Position numbers and translations under genes: made by a program. From a virus, in IMG/VR virus record IMGVR_UViG_3300021424_002547, positions 35,686 to 99,685 of that record: a stretch of 64,000 bases of DNA; one strand, 5' to 3'. This document shows positions 15,446-22,954 of the stretch, piece by piece. A model generated the notes under the pieces. It ran no database searches. It saw nothing but the letters and a program-made list of their open reading frames with translations, and had not been told where the DNA came from. The stretch's first letter is position 1. The number at the start of each line of letters is the position of its first letter.

Positions 15446-16630
15446 ATGGCTGGCAAATCCAATCGTAAAAATTCCATCGCCGCATTGAAAACCGTACATC
15501 GCGAAAAACGAGTGCGTGATCTCAGTCCGAAATGGGATGGACAGGAAACTTGGACTACCGATCAGTTTCTAAAGTTTTTCAAAGACAGCATGGACTATTA
15601 TCGTTTGGAAAAGTCTAACAAGGATCTCAAGCCCGAAGTGATCAATTGGATGGGCACAAACGGCTATACCAAGGACCAGATCAAGGCCTTTAAAGATACT
15701 AAAGATCACCGCTGTAACAATACCACAGGTGCTATCGCAGCCAATCTCAATCGTGGCATGCCACCGGTACGCAGTGATTTCAACAATGGCAAGAATACCG
15801 CGCTTTGGTTAGGCAATCAGATCACAGAAATCCTAGAAGCAGGCAAGAATGACTACGAACTCGAAGTCGTAGACAACAGGCCCGCGGTTCCGCAGATCTC
15901 TATCCAGGATCGCTTGCGAGAAGCATCATATGCCATGACAGACGAAATCGAAGAGGCGCTGGATAGTTTCAGCCGAGATTATGAAAATTTCAATCCTAAA
16001 CAGTTCAAAGTGCTGAATCTGCTCAAAGGCAAGCAGGCCAAAGCCGCACACGCTCGTATTATCCGCGATATCTATGCTTCGCAGTTAGCAGAATACGAAG
16101 AAGTCCTAGAAGGGTCGTGTCCACAACTCAAAGAGGGCTATGCTCATATCTCTAAGAAAAACATCAAGAAAATCATCGAATTCTATCAAGAAATCACCAC
16201 AGCCTGCGAAATGTTGATGCAGGAAGCCAAGGTCAATAAAAAACCTCGGGTCCGCAAGGCTGTGCCCACCGAGAAAATCGTAGCCAAACTCAAATACTGC
16301 AAGAGCAACGAGCCTATGAAACTAGTTTCCGTGAATCCCACAGAGATCGTAGGCAGCAAAGAACTGTGGATCTACAACACCAAAACCCGCAAACTAGGCA
16401 AATATGTAGCCGCAGAGTACCAAGAATTAACGGTCAAGGGCACATCTATCGTCAATTTCGATGCTAATCTCAGCAAACAGAAAAATCTGCGCAGGCCCGA
16501 AGAGCAACTCAAAGAGTTCAAGGCCGCGGGCAAAGTGGCTCTACGACGGTTCCTAGAAGATATCAAAGCCGTAGATATCAAACTCAACGGACGCATCAAC
16601 GAAGACACTGTGCTGTTGAAAGTACAATAA
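15446..16630 (+). CDS. Large conserved hypothetical phage protein
   Basis: A 394-residue basic protein. The N-terminal ~120 residues (W-D-G-Q-E-T-W, then D-H-R-C-N-N-T-T-G-A-I-A-A-N-L-N-R-G) look like a separate domain; a helical middle follows, with a Lys-rich linker at ~265-275; the C-terminal part contains E-L-W-I-Y-N-T-K-T-R-K-L-G-K-Y and K-G-T-S-I-V-N-F-D. I know proteins of this type as recurrent unknowns in marine phages. Its own strong promoter points to an early, abundant product. No function assigned. Confidence 0.65.
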   Translation: MAGKSNRKNSIAALKTVHREKRVRDLSPKWDGQETWTTDQFLKFFKDSMDYYRLEKSNKDLKPEVINWMGTNGYTKDQIKAFKDTKDHRCNNTTGAIAANLNRGMPPVRSDFNNGKNTALWLGNQITEILEAGKNDYELEVVDNRPAVPQISIQDRLREASYAMTDEIEEALDSFSRDYENFNPKQFKVLNLLKGKQAKAAHARIIRDIYASQLAEYEEVLEGSCPQLKEGYAHISKKNIKKIIEFYQEITTACEMLMQEAKVNKKPRVRKAVPTEKIVAKLKYCKSNEPMKLVSVNPTEIVGSKELWIYNTKTRKLGKYVAAEYQELTVKGTSIVNFDANLSKQKNLRRPEEQLKEFKAAGKVALRRFLEDIKAVDIKLNGRINEDTVLLKVQ

Positions 16631-16647
16631 TGATTATTTTAAGGATT

Positions 16648-16655
16648 GATAAATA
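16648..16655 (+). promoter_or_regulatory. Late-type promoter GATAAATA, 5 nt before ATG
   Basis: GATAAATA then CTGGT then the ATG at 16661. The spacing predicts that the message starts on the ATG. An AAGGA at 16641 is too far upstream to serve this ATG. Confidence 0.55.
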
Positions 16656-16660
16656 CTGGT

Positions 16661-17536
16661 ATGAACAATACCAATCTCGATCAATCCTTGACAGATCTCA
16701 ATAAAATAATCAAAGATCTGGCGGCTGCCGCACACCAGCCCGTAGCGCAAGAAGTAACACAATTTCTAGAGTTTAGAGCCAAAAAAGGCGAGAATAACAA
16801 TGGTAAGGGTGTTATCTGGAGCGGTGATGGATACACCAAACAATTCATTTTTGCCGCCAATCCAGACAAATTTTTCAGTTCTGAAAGCATCGATCTAAAC
16901 AAAGGCAAATCTCTAAGCATAGGAAATGTAAAAGTATTAGATGAAAAAGAACTGGGTCCTAACGTAGTAAAAAGCAATCTACAACAGGTCGGACGATTAA
17001 AAGGTTTGATCGTCGACGGTTCTGTCAGTATCAATCAATATCTTATCTACAATGCCGCCACTGATCGATTGGGCATCGGAACAGAGGCTCCTAATGCTGC
17101 CTTATCTGTGGCTGAAAATGCCATAGAAGTGATGCTGGGGACCAACGACGAATTTCATGGTATGGTTGGCACTTATGCATCTACTGATTTTGATATCGTC
17201 ACGGATAATACCACTAGAATCAATATCGGCGCCAATGGAAACATCCTATTAGGTAATTTTTCCAGAAATCCCATACAGGTTTCTATCAATGGTAAATTAT
17301 CTATAGGCGTTAAGAATCCAGATCCCACAGTAGATTTACATGTGGCAGGATCAGTGAGGTTCGCCAATCATCTCCAAACATATGGAGCAGCACCTCCCAG
17401 TGAAGGCACACATGCAATGGGCGATATCGTATGGAATAGTTCTCCAAGAGTCGGTGCTGGAATTGGTTGGGTTTGTCTGAGAGCAGGCAGCCCAGGTGCC
17501 TGGTATCCCTTCGGCGAAATCAAAGAAAGAGGTTAA
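16661..17536 (+). CDS. Tail-fibre-like virion protein
   Basis: A 291-residue protein. The N-terminus is helical (D-L-N-K-I-I-K-D-L-A-A-A-A). The middle has strand repeats such as D-R-L-G-I-G-T-E-A-P-N-A-A-L-S-V and N-G-K-L-S-I-G-V-K-N-P-D-P-T-V-D-L-H-V-A-G-S-V-R-F, typical of phage fibre shafts. The C-terminal W-N-S-S-P...G-I-G-W-V-C-L-R-A-G-S-P-G-A-W-Y-P-F-G is a recurrent fibre tip. I choose the ATG at 16661 over a TTG 15 nt upstream because it lies exactly 5 nt after the late promoter motif. Confidence 0.68.
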   Translation: MNNTNLDQSLTDLNKIIKDLAAAAHQPVAQEVTQFLEFRAKKGENNNGKGVIWSGDGYTKQFIFAANPDKFFSSESIDLNKGKSLSIGNVKVLDEKELGPNVVKSNLQQVGRLKGLIVDGSVSINQYLIYNAATDRLGIGTEAPNAALSVAENAIEVMLGTNDEFHGMVGTYASTDFDIVTDNTTRINIGANGNILLGNFSRNPIQVSINGKLSIGVKNPDPTVDLHVAGSVRFANHLQTYGAAPPSEGTHAMGDIVWNSSPRVGAGIGWVCLRAGSPGAWYPFGEIKERG

Positions 17537-17537
17537 T

Positions 17538-18200
17538 ATGCAGGCCCTAGCGATAGGGAACGGCGAAAGCCGTCGCAACATTGATATCAGTAGTTTTCAA
17601 AATCACACATTAATTGGTTGCAATGCCATACACAGAGAGTTTCAAGTAGATCATCTCATCTGTTGCGATCAACGCATGGTGCGAGAAGCCGTCGAAAATC
17701 CAAACACAATCAATACTACTATCTATGTCCGGGATCTATGGTATCATTATTTCCGGAAGATACGCAAAAATAAAAATATAAGCCTACTGCCCGATCTTCC
17801 ATACAAAGGAGATCGTAGACACGACCAACCTATACATTGGGGGAGTGGTTGTTACGCTGTGTTATTGGCTGCATTATTAGAGCATCGGGAGGTTTCTATG
17901 ATAGGGTTTGATCTCTATGCCAGGGAAGATCGAGTAAACAATATTTACAAGGGCACTGCTAATTATGCTGGAATAAATTCGTCTCCGGTTGATCCAGCCT
18001 ATTGGGTTTATCAAATAGGACAGGTCTTCCATTATTTTCCCGATACTATTTTTAACATCTATAATTTTAGAGAATGGTCTATCCCGAAAGATTGGCAAAA
18101 AAATAACGTTCAGTTAATACCTATAAATATTGACACAGCATTCAATACATCTTATAATAATTCATCAGCGGTCTTCAATGGCATTCACCCCGCTTTATAA
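17538..18200 (+). CDS. Possible MptE/DUF115-like Rossmann protein
   Basis: A 220-residue protein starting M-Q-A-L-A-I-G-N-G-E-S-R-R-N-I-D, a nucleotide-binding-like G-N-G-x-S loop, then L-I-G-C-N-A-I and H-L-I-C-C-D-Q-R-M-V. This resembles proteins related to the DUF115/MptE (6-hydroxymethylpterin pyrophosphokinase-like) and glycosyltransferase-associated group. A W-G-S-G-C-Y-A-V-L-L-A-A and S-M-I-G-F-D-L-Y follow. The ATG has an AGAGG Shine-Dalgarno. Its position before the pterin-like and sugar genes fits either pterin or glycan chemistry. Tentative. Confidence 0.42.
   Translation: MQALAIGNGESRRNIDISSFQNHTLIGCNAIHREFQVDHLICCDQRMVREAVENPNTINTTIYVRDLWYHYFRKIRKNKNISLLPDLPYKGDRRHDQPIHWGSGCYAVLLAALLEHREVSMIGFDLYAREDRVNNIYKGTANYAGINSSPVDPAYWVYQIGQVFHYFPDTIFNIYNFREWSIPKDWQKNNVQLIPINIDTAFNTSYNNSSAVFNGIHPAL
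18122..18129 (+). promoter_or_regulatory. Canonical T4-type late promoter TATAAATA
   Basis: An exact TATAAATA directly abutting the -35 box of a sigma70-type promoter. It would start transcription near 18135, upstream of the gene at 18246. Two overlapping signals could give both early and late expression of the same operon. Confidence 0.45.
18130..18158 (+). promoter_or_regulatory. Perfect sigma70-type promoter TTGACA-17-TATAAT
   Basis: TTGACA 18130-18135 and TATAAT 18153-18158, inside the 3' end of the preceding gene. The predicted start is ~18165, 80 nt before the QueD-like gene. Confidence 0.75.
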
Positions 18201-18245
18201 ATTCTGCATGTCATCAAACTTGCTCATTTATAAAGGAGACTAGAG

Positions 18246-18752
18246 ATGGCAAATTTCCAACCAGTGACATACAAATATGTCAGCACCAAAGAATATCACG
18301 ATTCATTTCCCTGTGCTTATCGACAATGGCGTGCCGATAGTCACTGCAATCTGATACACGGTTACAGTTTTTCGATGAAGTTTAATTTCGGAACCGACGA
18401 CCTCGATGTACGTAATTGGGCTGCTGACTATGGCGGACTCAAAGAATTAAAAGGTATCCTCGAAGATCAGTTTGACCATACGCTTCTTGTGGCTGAAGAC
18501 GATCCTGAACTCGAAACATTTAAACTTCTGCAAGAAAAGAAAATGGCCAAACTTACTATACTTCCTCGACTAGGGTGCGAAGGTTTGGCAGACATGCTGT
18601 ACAAATATGTCAACGGTGTTTATATCCCCGATATGTGGGGGGCAGGAGAAGCAGAAAGACTTTGGTGTTTCCGCGTAGAAGTGAGAGAAACTCAGAGCAA
18701 CATGGCTTTCCGAGAAGGTCATAGATGTTGGAATGAAGAGTTGTTAGGATGA
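18246..18752 (+). CDS. QueD/6-pyruvoyl-tetrahydropterin-synthase-like protein with altered zinc site
   Basis: A 168-residue protein of the T-fold PTPS/QueD family. The motif C34-N-L-I-H38-G-Y40 aligns with the catalytic-Cys/zinc segment C-x-x-x-H-G-H, and F-P-C23-A-Y25 with the usual A-A-H. Only one of the three zinc His is kept; the others are Tyr. The catalytic Cys, the D-H of F-D-H-T-L-L and the late Glu in G-C-E-G-L-A-D remain. It may use C23, H18 or H33 for metal, or have changed function. It is preceded by AAAGGAG and overlaps the next gene by 4 nt, at the head of a four-gene operon. Confidence 0.78.
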   Translation: MANFQPVTYKYVSTKEYHDSFPCAYRQWRADSHCNLIHGYSFSMKFNFGTDDLDVRNWAADYGGLKELKGILEDQFDHTLLVAEDDPELETFKLLQEKKMAKLTILPRLGCEGLADMLYKYVNGVYIPDMWGAGEAERLWCFRVEVRETQSNMAFREGHRCWNEELLG

Positions 18753-19930
18753 AGATAGCCGTAGTTGGTGCTGGTATCACAGGAATAACTGCCGCCTACT
18801 ACCTGGCAAAAGATGGTCACGAAGTAACAGTCTACGATCAAGAACCATATCCTGCGATGCGTACTAGCTATGCCAACGGAGGTCAAATATCTGTATCTAA
18901 TTCAGAAACTTGGAATACTTGGGCCAACGTCGCTAAGGGATTCAAATGGATGTTTACTCAAGATGCTCCTCTCTTGATACGTCCTGATCTAGATCTAGAC
19001 AAATATGCATGGCTGATGCGATTCCTATGGCACACGCTGAATGGTTCTCAGAGACAGAACACCATAGATACTATCAATCTAGGTCTAGAAGCTAGATCAT
19101 TGTACAAAGATATCATCCAATCGGAAGGGCTAGAGTTCGATCAGAGTTACTGTGGTATCTTGCACTTTTATAAAAATCAACGATATTTTGACGCCGCTGT
19201 TGACATCAAAGGCCTCTACGAAACCAACGGCAGCGAATGGGATATCGTAGATCTCGAGAAGATCATAGACATAGAACCCGCACTGAAATCCAGTTCCGGT
19301 ATCATAGGAGGAGCATGGACTGCCAGTGATTGGACTGGCGATATACATAAATTCTGCTACGATCTCTCAGAAACTATGACAGAAAAATATCAGGTAGAAT
19401 TCCAGTTCAACGTCAAAGTAGAAGATCTACAGGAATTGAAAGCCTACTATGATGCGGTGGTAGTCTCCAATGGTGTAGGCAGCGTAAAGTCCGCTAGAAT
19501 GGTCGGTGATGATCTGCCTATCTATCCTGTCAAAGGCTACAGCATAACCATTGAGCTCGATGACCAGAGTCTTGAACATGCCCCATCAGTCAGCCTGTTA
19601 GACGATGAAGCCAAGATCGTCACGGCGAAACTAGGTCGTAGATTGCGAGTAGCAGGCACTGCGGAGCTCTGTGGTGAGAATTACGATATACGGAGATCCA
19701 GGATCGAACCCCTGTTGAGATGGGTCCATGAAAATTTCCCCGAGATCAACACCTCTCAATATTCCAGTTGGGCCTGCCTGAGACCTATGACTCCAAACAT
19801 GATGCCCATAGTCCGGCAGAGCTCACGAGAACCTAAAATATTTTATCACACTGGACATGGTCATCTAGGGTGGACCATAAGTCCAGCCACAGCTAAAAAA
19901 TTGGTTAAATTATTATATGAAAAACTTTAA
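18749..19930 (+). CDS. D-amino-acid dehydrogenase (DadA)-like FAD oxidoreductase
   Basis: A 393-residue protein with an N-terminal FAD-binding G7-A-G9-I-T-G12 and D30 at the end of strand 2. S-Y-A-N-G-G-Q-I-S at ~41-49 is the DadA-type substrate/FAD region, and the C-terminal [13 protein letters not shown] motif closes the FAD site. Length matches DadA (~420) closely. DadA enzymes oxidatively deaminate D-amino acids (for example D-alanine) at the inner membrane. Such a gene is unusual in a phage. It overlaps both neighbours, so it belongs to the same operon as queD-like, kdsA and the glycosyltransferase. Confidence 0.78.
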   Translation: MKIAVVGAGITGITAAYYLAKDGHEVTVYDQEPYPAMRTSYANGGQISVSNSETWNTWANVAKGFKWMFTQDAPLLIRPDLDLDKYAWLMRFLWHTLNGSQRQNTIDTINLGLEARSLYKDIIQSEGLEFDQSYCGILHFYKNQRYFDAAVDIKGLYETNGSEWDIVDLEKIIDIEPALKSSSGIIGGAWTASDWTGDIHKFCYDLSETMTEKYQVEFQFNVKVEDLQELKAYYDAVVVSNGVGSVKSARMVGDDLPIYPVKGYSITIELDDQSLEHAPSVSLLDDEAKIVTAKLGRRLRVAGTAELCGENYDIRRSRIEPLLRWVHENFPEINTSQYSSWACLRPMTPNMMPIVRQSSREPKIFYHTGHGHLGWTISPATAKKLVKLLYEKL

Positions 19931-20741
19931 TATTGGCAAAACAGTGGCCAGCAATGAGAATAAAATTTTCCTCATCGCAGGCCCATGTCAAATAGAATCA
20001 GACACTCATGCTCAACATCTCGCAGGATCTATCAAAGAAATCTGCGACGAACTAGACATAGATCTCATATACAAAAGCAGTTTCGACAAAGCTAATAGAT
20101 CCAGCATCGATACCAAAAGAGGCGTAGGTATCGATCGAGGACTGCAGATATTAAATGATGTAAAAAAGAAATTTGATCTATCAATTTTAACAGACATACA
20201 CGAAACAAATCAGGCTACAGAAGTCGCTGCCGCAGGTGTTGATGTTCTACAGATTCCCGCTTTCCTGTGCCGGCAGACTGACCTATTGCTGGCTGCGGGC
20301 AAGACCGGATGCGCCATTAACGTAAAGAAAGGCCAGTTTCTCGCACCTCACGATATGAAGAACGTTGCTGAAAAAATCGCCTCCACTGGCAATGAAAGGA
20401 TAATGTTATGCGAAAGAGGTTACACTCATGGATACAATAACTTGGTTGTGGATATGCGTAGTCTACCCATTATGGCAAGCACCGGGTATCCGGTGGTCTT
20501 TGATGCCACACATTCTGTACAGCAGCCTGGAGGAATGGGAACGAAATCAGGCGGAGATCGCGAAATGGTGCCCTACCTGGCGAGGGCTGCTGTAGCCACG
20601 GGCTGTGTAGCAGGAGTGTTCATGGAAGTGCATGAGGATCCTGATCGTGCTCCTTCAGATGGTCCTAACATGGTCAATATAAAAAATCTCTATGAGATTT
20701 TAGAAAAATTGCTAGAAATTGATAAAATAGTAAAAATATAA
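19917..20741 (+). CDS. kdsA: 3-deoxy-8-phosphooctulonate (KDO-8-P) synthase
   Basis: A 274-residue enzyme with I-A-G-P-C24-[15 protein letters not shown] near residue 57, [26 protein letters not shown] and E-V-H-E-D-P. All are core KdsA motifs. It condenses phosphoenolpyruvate with arabinose-5-phosphate to make the precursor of KDO, the inner-core sugar of lipopolysaccharide. Cys24 after G-P suggests the metal-dependent class. The length is full. In a phage it may boost or alter LPS synthesis in the host. Confidence 0.92.
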   Translation: MKNFNIGKTVASNENKIFLIAGPCQIESDTHAQHLAGSIKEICDELDIDLIYKSSFDKANRSSIDTKRGVGIDRGLQILNDVKKKFDLSILTDIHETNQATEVAAAGVDVLQIPAFLCRQTDLLLAAGKTGCAINVKKGQFLAPHDMKNVAEKIASTGNERIMLCERGYTHGYNNLVVDMRSLPIMASTGYPVVFDATHSVQQPGGMGTKSGGDREMVPYLARAAVATGCVAGVFMEVHEDPDRAPSDGPNMVNIKNLYEILEKLLEIDKIVKI

Positions 20742-21566
20742 ATGGAACACGATAGAGGTCTTCTTAAAGAAATCCTTAACAAGCAGCAATGGAAACATTA
20801 TAAAAGTACAGGAGAATTGCCTCCTGATTTCGTATATCCAGAAGCCGAACCTATCCCAACAGACCCTACGGATTTTATCACTGTGCTCTGCGTGAGATTC
20901 GGCAACAAATATGGTCCGGAGTATGTAGAAAAATTGCGTAACATGGTCGCTAGGCACTTAACGATACCATATGAGTTCTGCTGCCTCACAGATGACCAAC
21001 ATCCGATCGAAGGTGTGAGATCTATAATTAGACCCAACGAAGGTTACACTAAAGGTTGGTGGCACAAGGTTCATATGTTCGATCCCAATCTAGAGTTGAA
21101 AGGCAGAGTATTATATATGGATCTCGATGTTATCATACATGATAACATCAATAGATTAGTCGTTGGTCAAGAAAAACGCTTTATGGGAATCAGAGATTTC
21201 AATAGAAAATTCAATCCTAATTGGAATATCCTCAATAGTTCGGTGATGAGTTGGCCAGCAGGACTACATCCCGATATTTTTACTACCTTTAAAACTGATC
21301 CAAAAAAAGCCCAAAGATTACACGGGGATCAAGATTGGATCTGGCAGGTAGCCAAATCTCGCATTACCTTTTGGCCGGATCGATGGATACTTAGTTACAA
21401 GTGGGAAGTCAGAGATCGCAGTGAAATTTTATATTCGGGAATTCAGCGAACATTCAAATCTATAAGGAATGCTCCGATACCTAGAGATTGTTCGATATGT
21501 GTATTTCATGGAGATCCAAATCCCCATGATATAAAAGATCCATATGTTGTTGACAACTGGCGTTGA
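20742..21566 (+). CDS. Glycosyltransferase (GT-A, GT8-like)
   Basis: A 274-residue protein. The nucleotide-sugar region reads L-K-G-R-V-L-Y-M-D127-L-D129-V-I-I-H-D, with a D-x-D metal motif after a beta strand, and the C-terminal F-H-G-D-P-N-P-H supplies a further His as in GT8-like enzymes. N-I-L-N-S-S-V-M-S-W and H-G-D-Q-D-W-I-W are acceptor-side motifs. It directly follows kdsA with no gap, so a joint role in changing cell-surface polysaccharide is likely; phage DNA glucosylation is a less likely alternative. Confidence 0.75.
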   Translation: MEHDRGLLKEILNKQQWKHYKSTGELPPDFVYPEAEPIPTDPTDFITVLCVRFGNKYGPEYVEKLRNMVARHLTIPYEFCCLTDDQHPIEGVRSIIRPNEGYTKGWWHKVHMFDPNLELKGRVLYMDLDVIIHDNINRLVVGQEKRFMGIRDFNRKFNPNWNILNSSVMSWPAGLHPDIFTTFKTDPKKAQRLHGDQDWIWQVAKSRITFWPDRWILSYKWEVRDRSEILYSGIQRTFKSIRNAPIPRDCSICVFHGDPNPHDIKDPYVVDNWR

Positions 21567-21578
21567 TCATAATATAAT
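21550..21578 (+). promoter_or_regulatory. Perfect sigma70-type promoter TTGACA-17-TATAAT with start on the ATG
   Basis: TTGACA 21550-21555 and TATAAT 21573-21578. Position +1 by standard geometry is 21585, the A of the uvdE start codon, so uvdE is predicted to be a leaderless early message. No Shine-Dalgarno is present. Confidence 0.78.
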
Positions 21579-21584
21579 AATACT

Positions 21585-22646
21585 ATGACTAAACGTATCG
21601 GTTTCGCCTGCAAATGGATCGACTATCCCGGACAGGTTGATGGAATCAAACCCAAGGACGACTGTAAAAAATACAACACAGGTTCTACTACTGTCGCTTG
21701 GTTAAATAGACAGACCAAGGACGTGGCTGTAGAAAAACTATGGTCATTGATGCAACAGAACATTGAATCTACACGCCTCCTTGTAGAACGAGTAGGAGCA
21801 TTAGATGAAAATCTTAGAATGGTACGACTCAGCAGCGATATCCTTCCTGTGTACACTGAGCCAACTTGGAGCTGGTTTTGGCGGACTGCCGATGTCAGAG
21901 CCTATTGCCAAAGAGAATTTGGACGAGTGGGAGATCTTGCTCGCGAGAAAGGTGTTCGCCTTAGTTTTCATCCTGGCCAGTTTACTGTGCTTGCTTCTGA
22001 TAATCCAGATATTGTAAATAGAAGCATAGAGGAGTTTGAATATCATGTGGATATGGCTCGCTGGATGGGATATGGCAAGACGTTTCAAGACTTTAAAATC
22101 AACGTCCACATCGCAGGCAGACAAGGTCCAATGGGAATCGTTGCTGCGCTGGCTCGTATGACTCCAGAAGCTCGCAATACACTGACCATCGAAAATGATG
22201 AGATTACATGGGGCACCGATGCCAGTCTGGAACTGGTAGAACACTGTGCTTTAGTGTTAGACATACACCATCATTGGATACACACAGGAGAATATATCAA
22301 TGCGGAAGACGACCGTGTTAAAAGGATTATTGACAGTTGGCGCGGTGTGCGTCCTGTCATACATTATAGTGTGTCACGGGAAGAGCATCTTACTGACCAT
22401 CCCGGACACCAACGCCCCGATCTTCGGACGTTACTAGAACAAGGACACAAAAAAGCCAAACTCCGTGCTCACAGCGATTTTATGTGGAACACTGCCTGCA
22501 ACAAATGGGCATTAGAACACGGCGAATGGGCCGATATTATGGTAGAGGCCAAGGGCAAAAATCTTGCCAGCTTTGCCCTCTACGAAGAAGCTAAAAGGAT
22601 TATTTCTTTGCCGCTGGCTTGCGACCACGAGTCGTTGCTTTCTTAG
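21585..22646 (+). CDS. uvdE: UV-damage endonuclease UvdE/UvsE
   Basis: A 353-residue TIM-barrel repair enzyme. Recognisable segments are R-M-V-R-L-S-S-D-I-L-P, L-S-F-H-P-G-Q-F, N-V-H-I-A-G, L-T-I-E-N-D-E and L-V-L-D-I-H-H-H-W, which supply His/Glu/Asp ligands for the metal centre. It nicks DNA 5' of UV photoproducts and abasic sites and starts excision repair. Useful for a surface-ocean phage. Its last 47 nt overlap the convergent gene that follows. Confidence 0.92.
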   Translation: MTKRIGFACKWIDYPGQVDGIKPKDDCKKYNTGSTTVAWLNRQTKDVAVEKLWSLMQQNIESTRLLVERVGALDENLRMVRLSSDILPVYTEPTWSWFWRTADVRAYCQREFGRVGDLAREKGVRLSFHPGQFTVLASDNPDIVNRSIEEFEYHVDMARWMGYGKTFQDFKINVHIAGRQGPMGIVAALARMTPEARNTLTIENDEITWGTDASLELVEHCALVLDIHHHWIHTGEYINAEDDRVKRIIDSWRGVRPVIHYSVSREEHLTDHPGHQRPDLRTLLEQGHKKAKLRAHSDFMWNTACNKWALEHGEWADIMVEAKGKNLASFALYEEAKRIISLPLACDHESLLS

Positions 22647-22911
22647 CAGCAGTTTTGGCTTTTGTAGCAGCCTTTTTAACTTCTGTTTTAGCTTTTTCAA
22701 CAACTACAGAAACATCTGACGCATCGACTTTACCGTCTTTGTTCACATCAGCAGTGGTCTGTACACCGCTAACTGCATTTTGTACAGCGGCTTTGACATC
22801 ATCGGCGTCAACTTTACCGTCGTTGTTAACGTCTAAACCTTTAGAATTTCTGTTGAAATAGATAAGGGCGCCAACGACTACTGCTGCTGCGATTGCTAAT
22901 AAGATTTCCAT
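22600..22911 (-). CDS. Membrane-anchored protein with two EF-hand/dockerin-like repeats and H1-like basic tail
   Basis: A 103-residue protein in three parts. Residues 1-19 form one membrane segment. Two calcium-loop repeats follow: D27-V-N-N-D-G-K-V-D-A-D-D38 and D55-V-N-K-D-G-K-V-D-A-S-D66, with the D-x-N-x-D-G-x-V-D-x-x-D pattern of dockerin-type EF-hands. A Lys/Ala-rich tail (~75-103) like histone H1 ends it. The start chosen has an AAGGAG Shine-Dalgarno and lies downstream of a late-type promoter; a longer frame to 22989 would run through that promoter. This combination of parts is one I do not recognise. A calcium-sensing, DNA- or envelope-binding role is possible. Confidence 0.7.
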   Translation of the reverse strand: MEILLAIAAAVVVGALIYFNRNSKGLDVNNDGKVDADDVKAAVQNAVSGVQTTADVNKDGKVDASDVSVVVEKAKTEVKKAATKAKTAAKKATTRGRKPAAKK

Positions 22912-22931
22912 GGTTAAATCTCCTTGTAGGT

Positions 22932-22949
22932 TATTTACCACGGTAAATA
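22932..22949. promoter_or_regulatory. Palindromic divergent late-type promoter pair
   Basis: TATTTACC-AC-GGTAAATA: a perfect 8-bp inverted repeat, which places a GGTAAATA late-type motif on each strand. The plus motif ends 5 nt before the sodA/B-type ATG at 22955; the minus motif ends 20 nt before the ATG of the EF-hand protein and is followed by a Shine-Dalgarno. Confidence 0.55.
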
Positions 22950-22954
22950 CAGTC

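Noticed and set aside
16646-16660. TTG start for the fibre-like gene
   Set aside because: An AAGGA precedes it closely, but the late promoter box would lie inside the gene and the ATG at 16661 has the same 5-nt spacing as other genes.
18208-18243. Possible 11-codon leader peptide after TATAAATT before the QueD-like gene
   Set aside because: The box has a mismatch, the spacing is 4 nt and the frame is too short to support; the stronger promoters upstream explain expression.
21801-22244. Antisense frame inside uvdE
   Set aside because: uvdE is intact and conserved through this stretch; the antisense frame has no recognisable motif.
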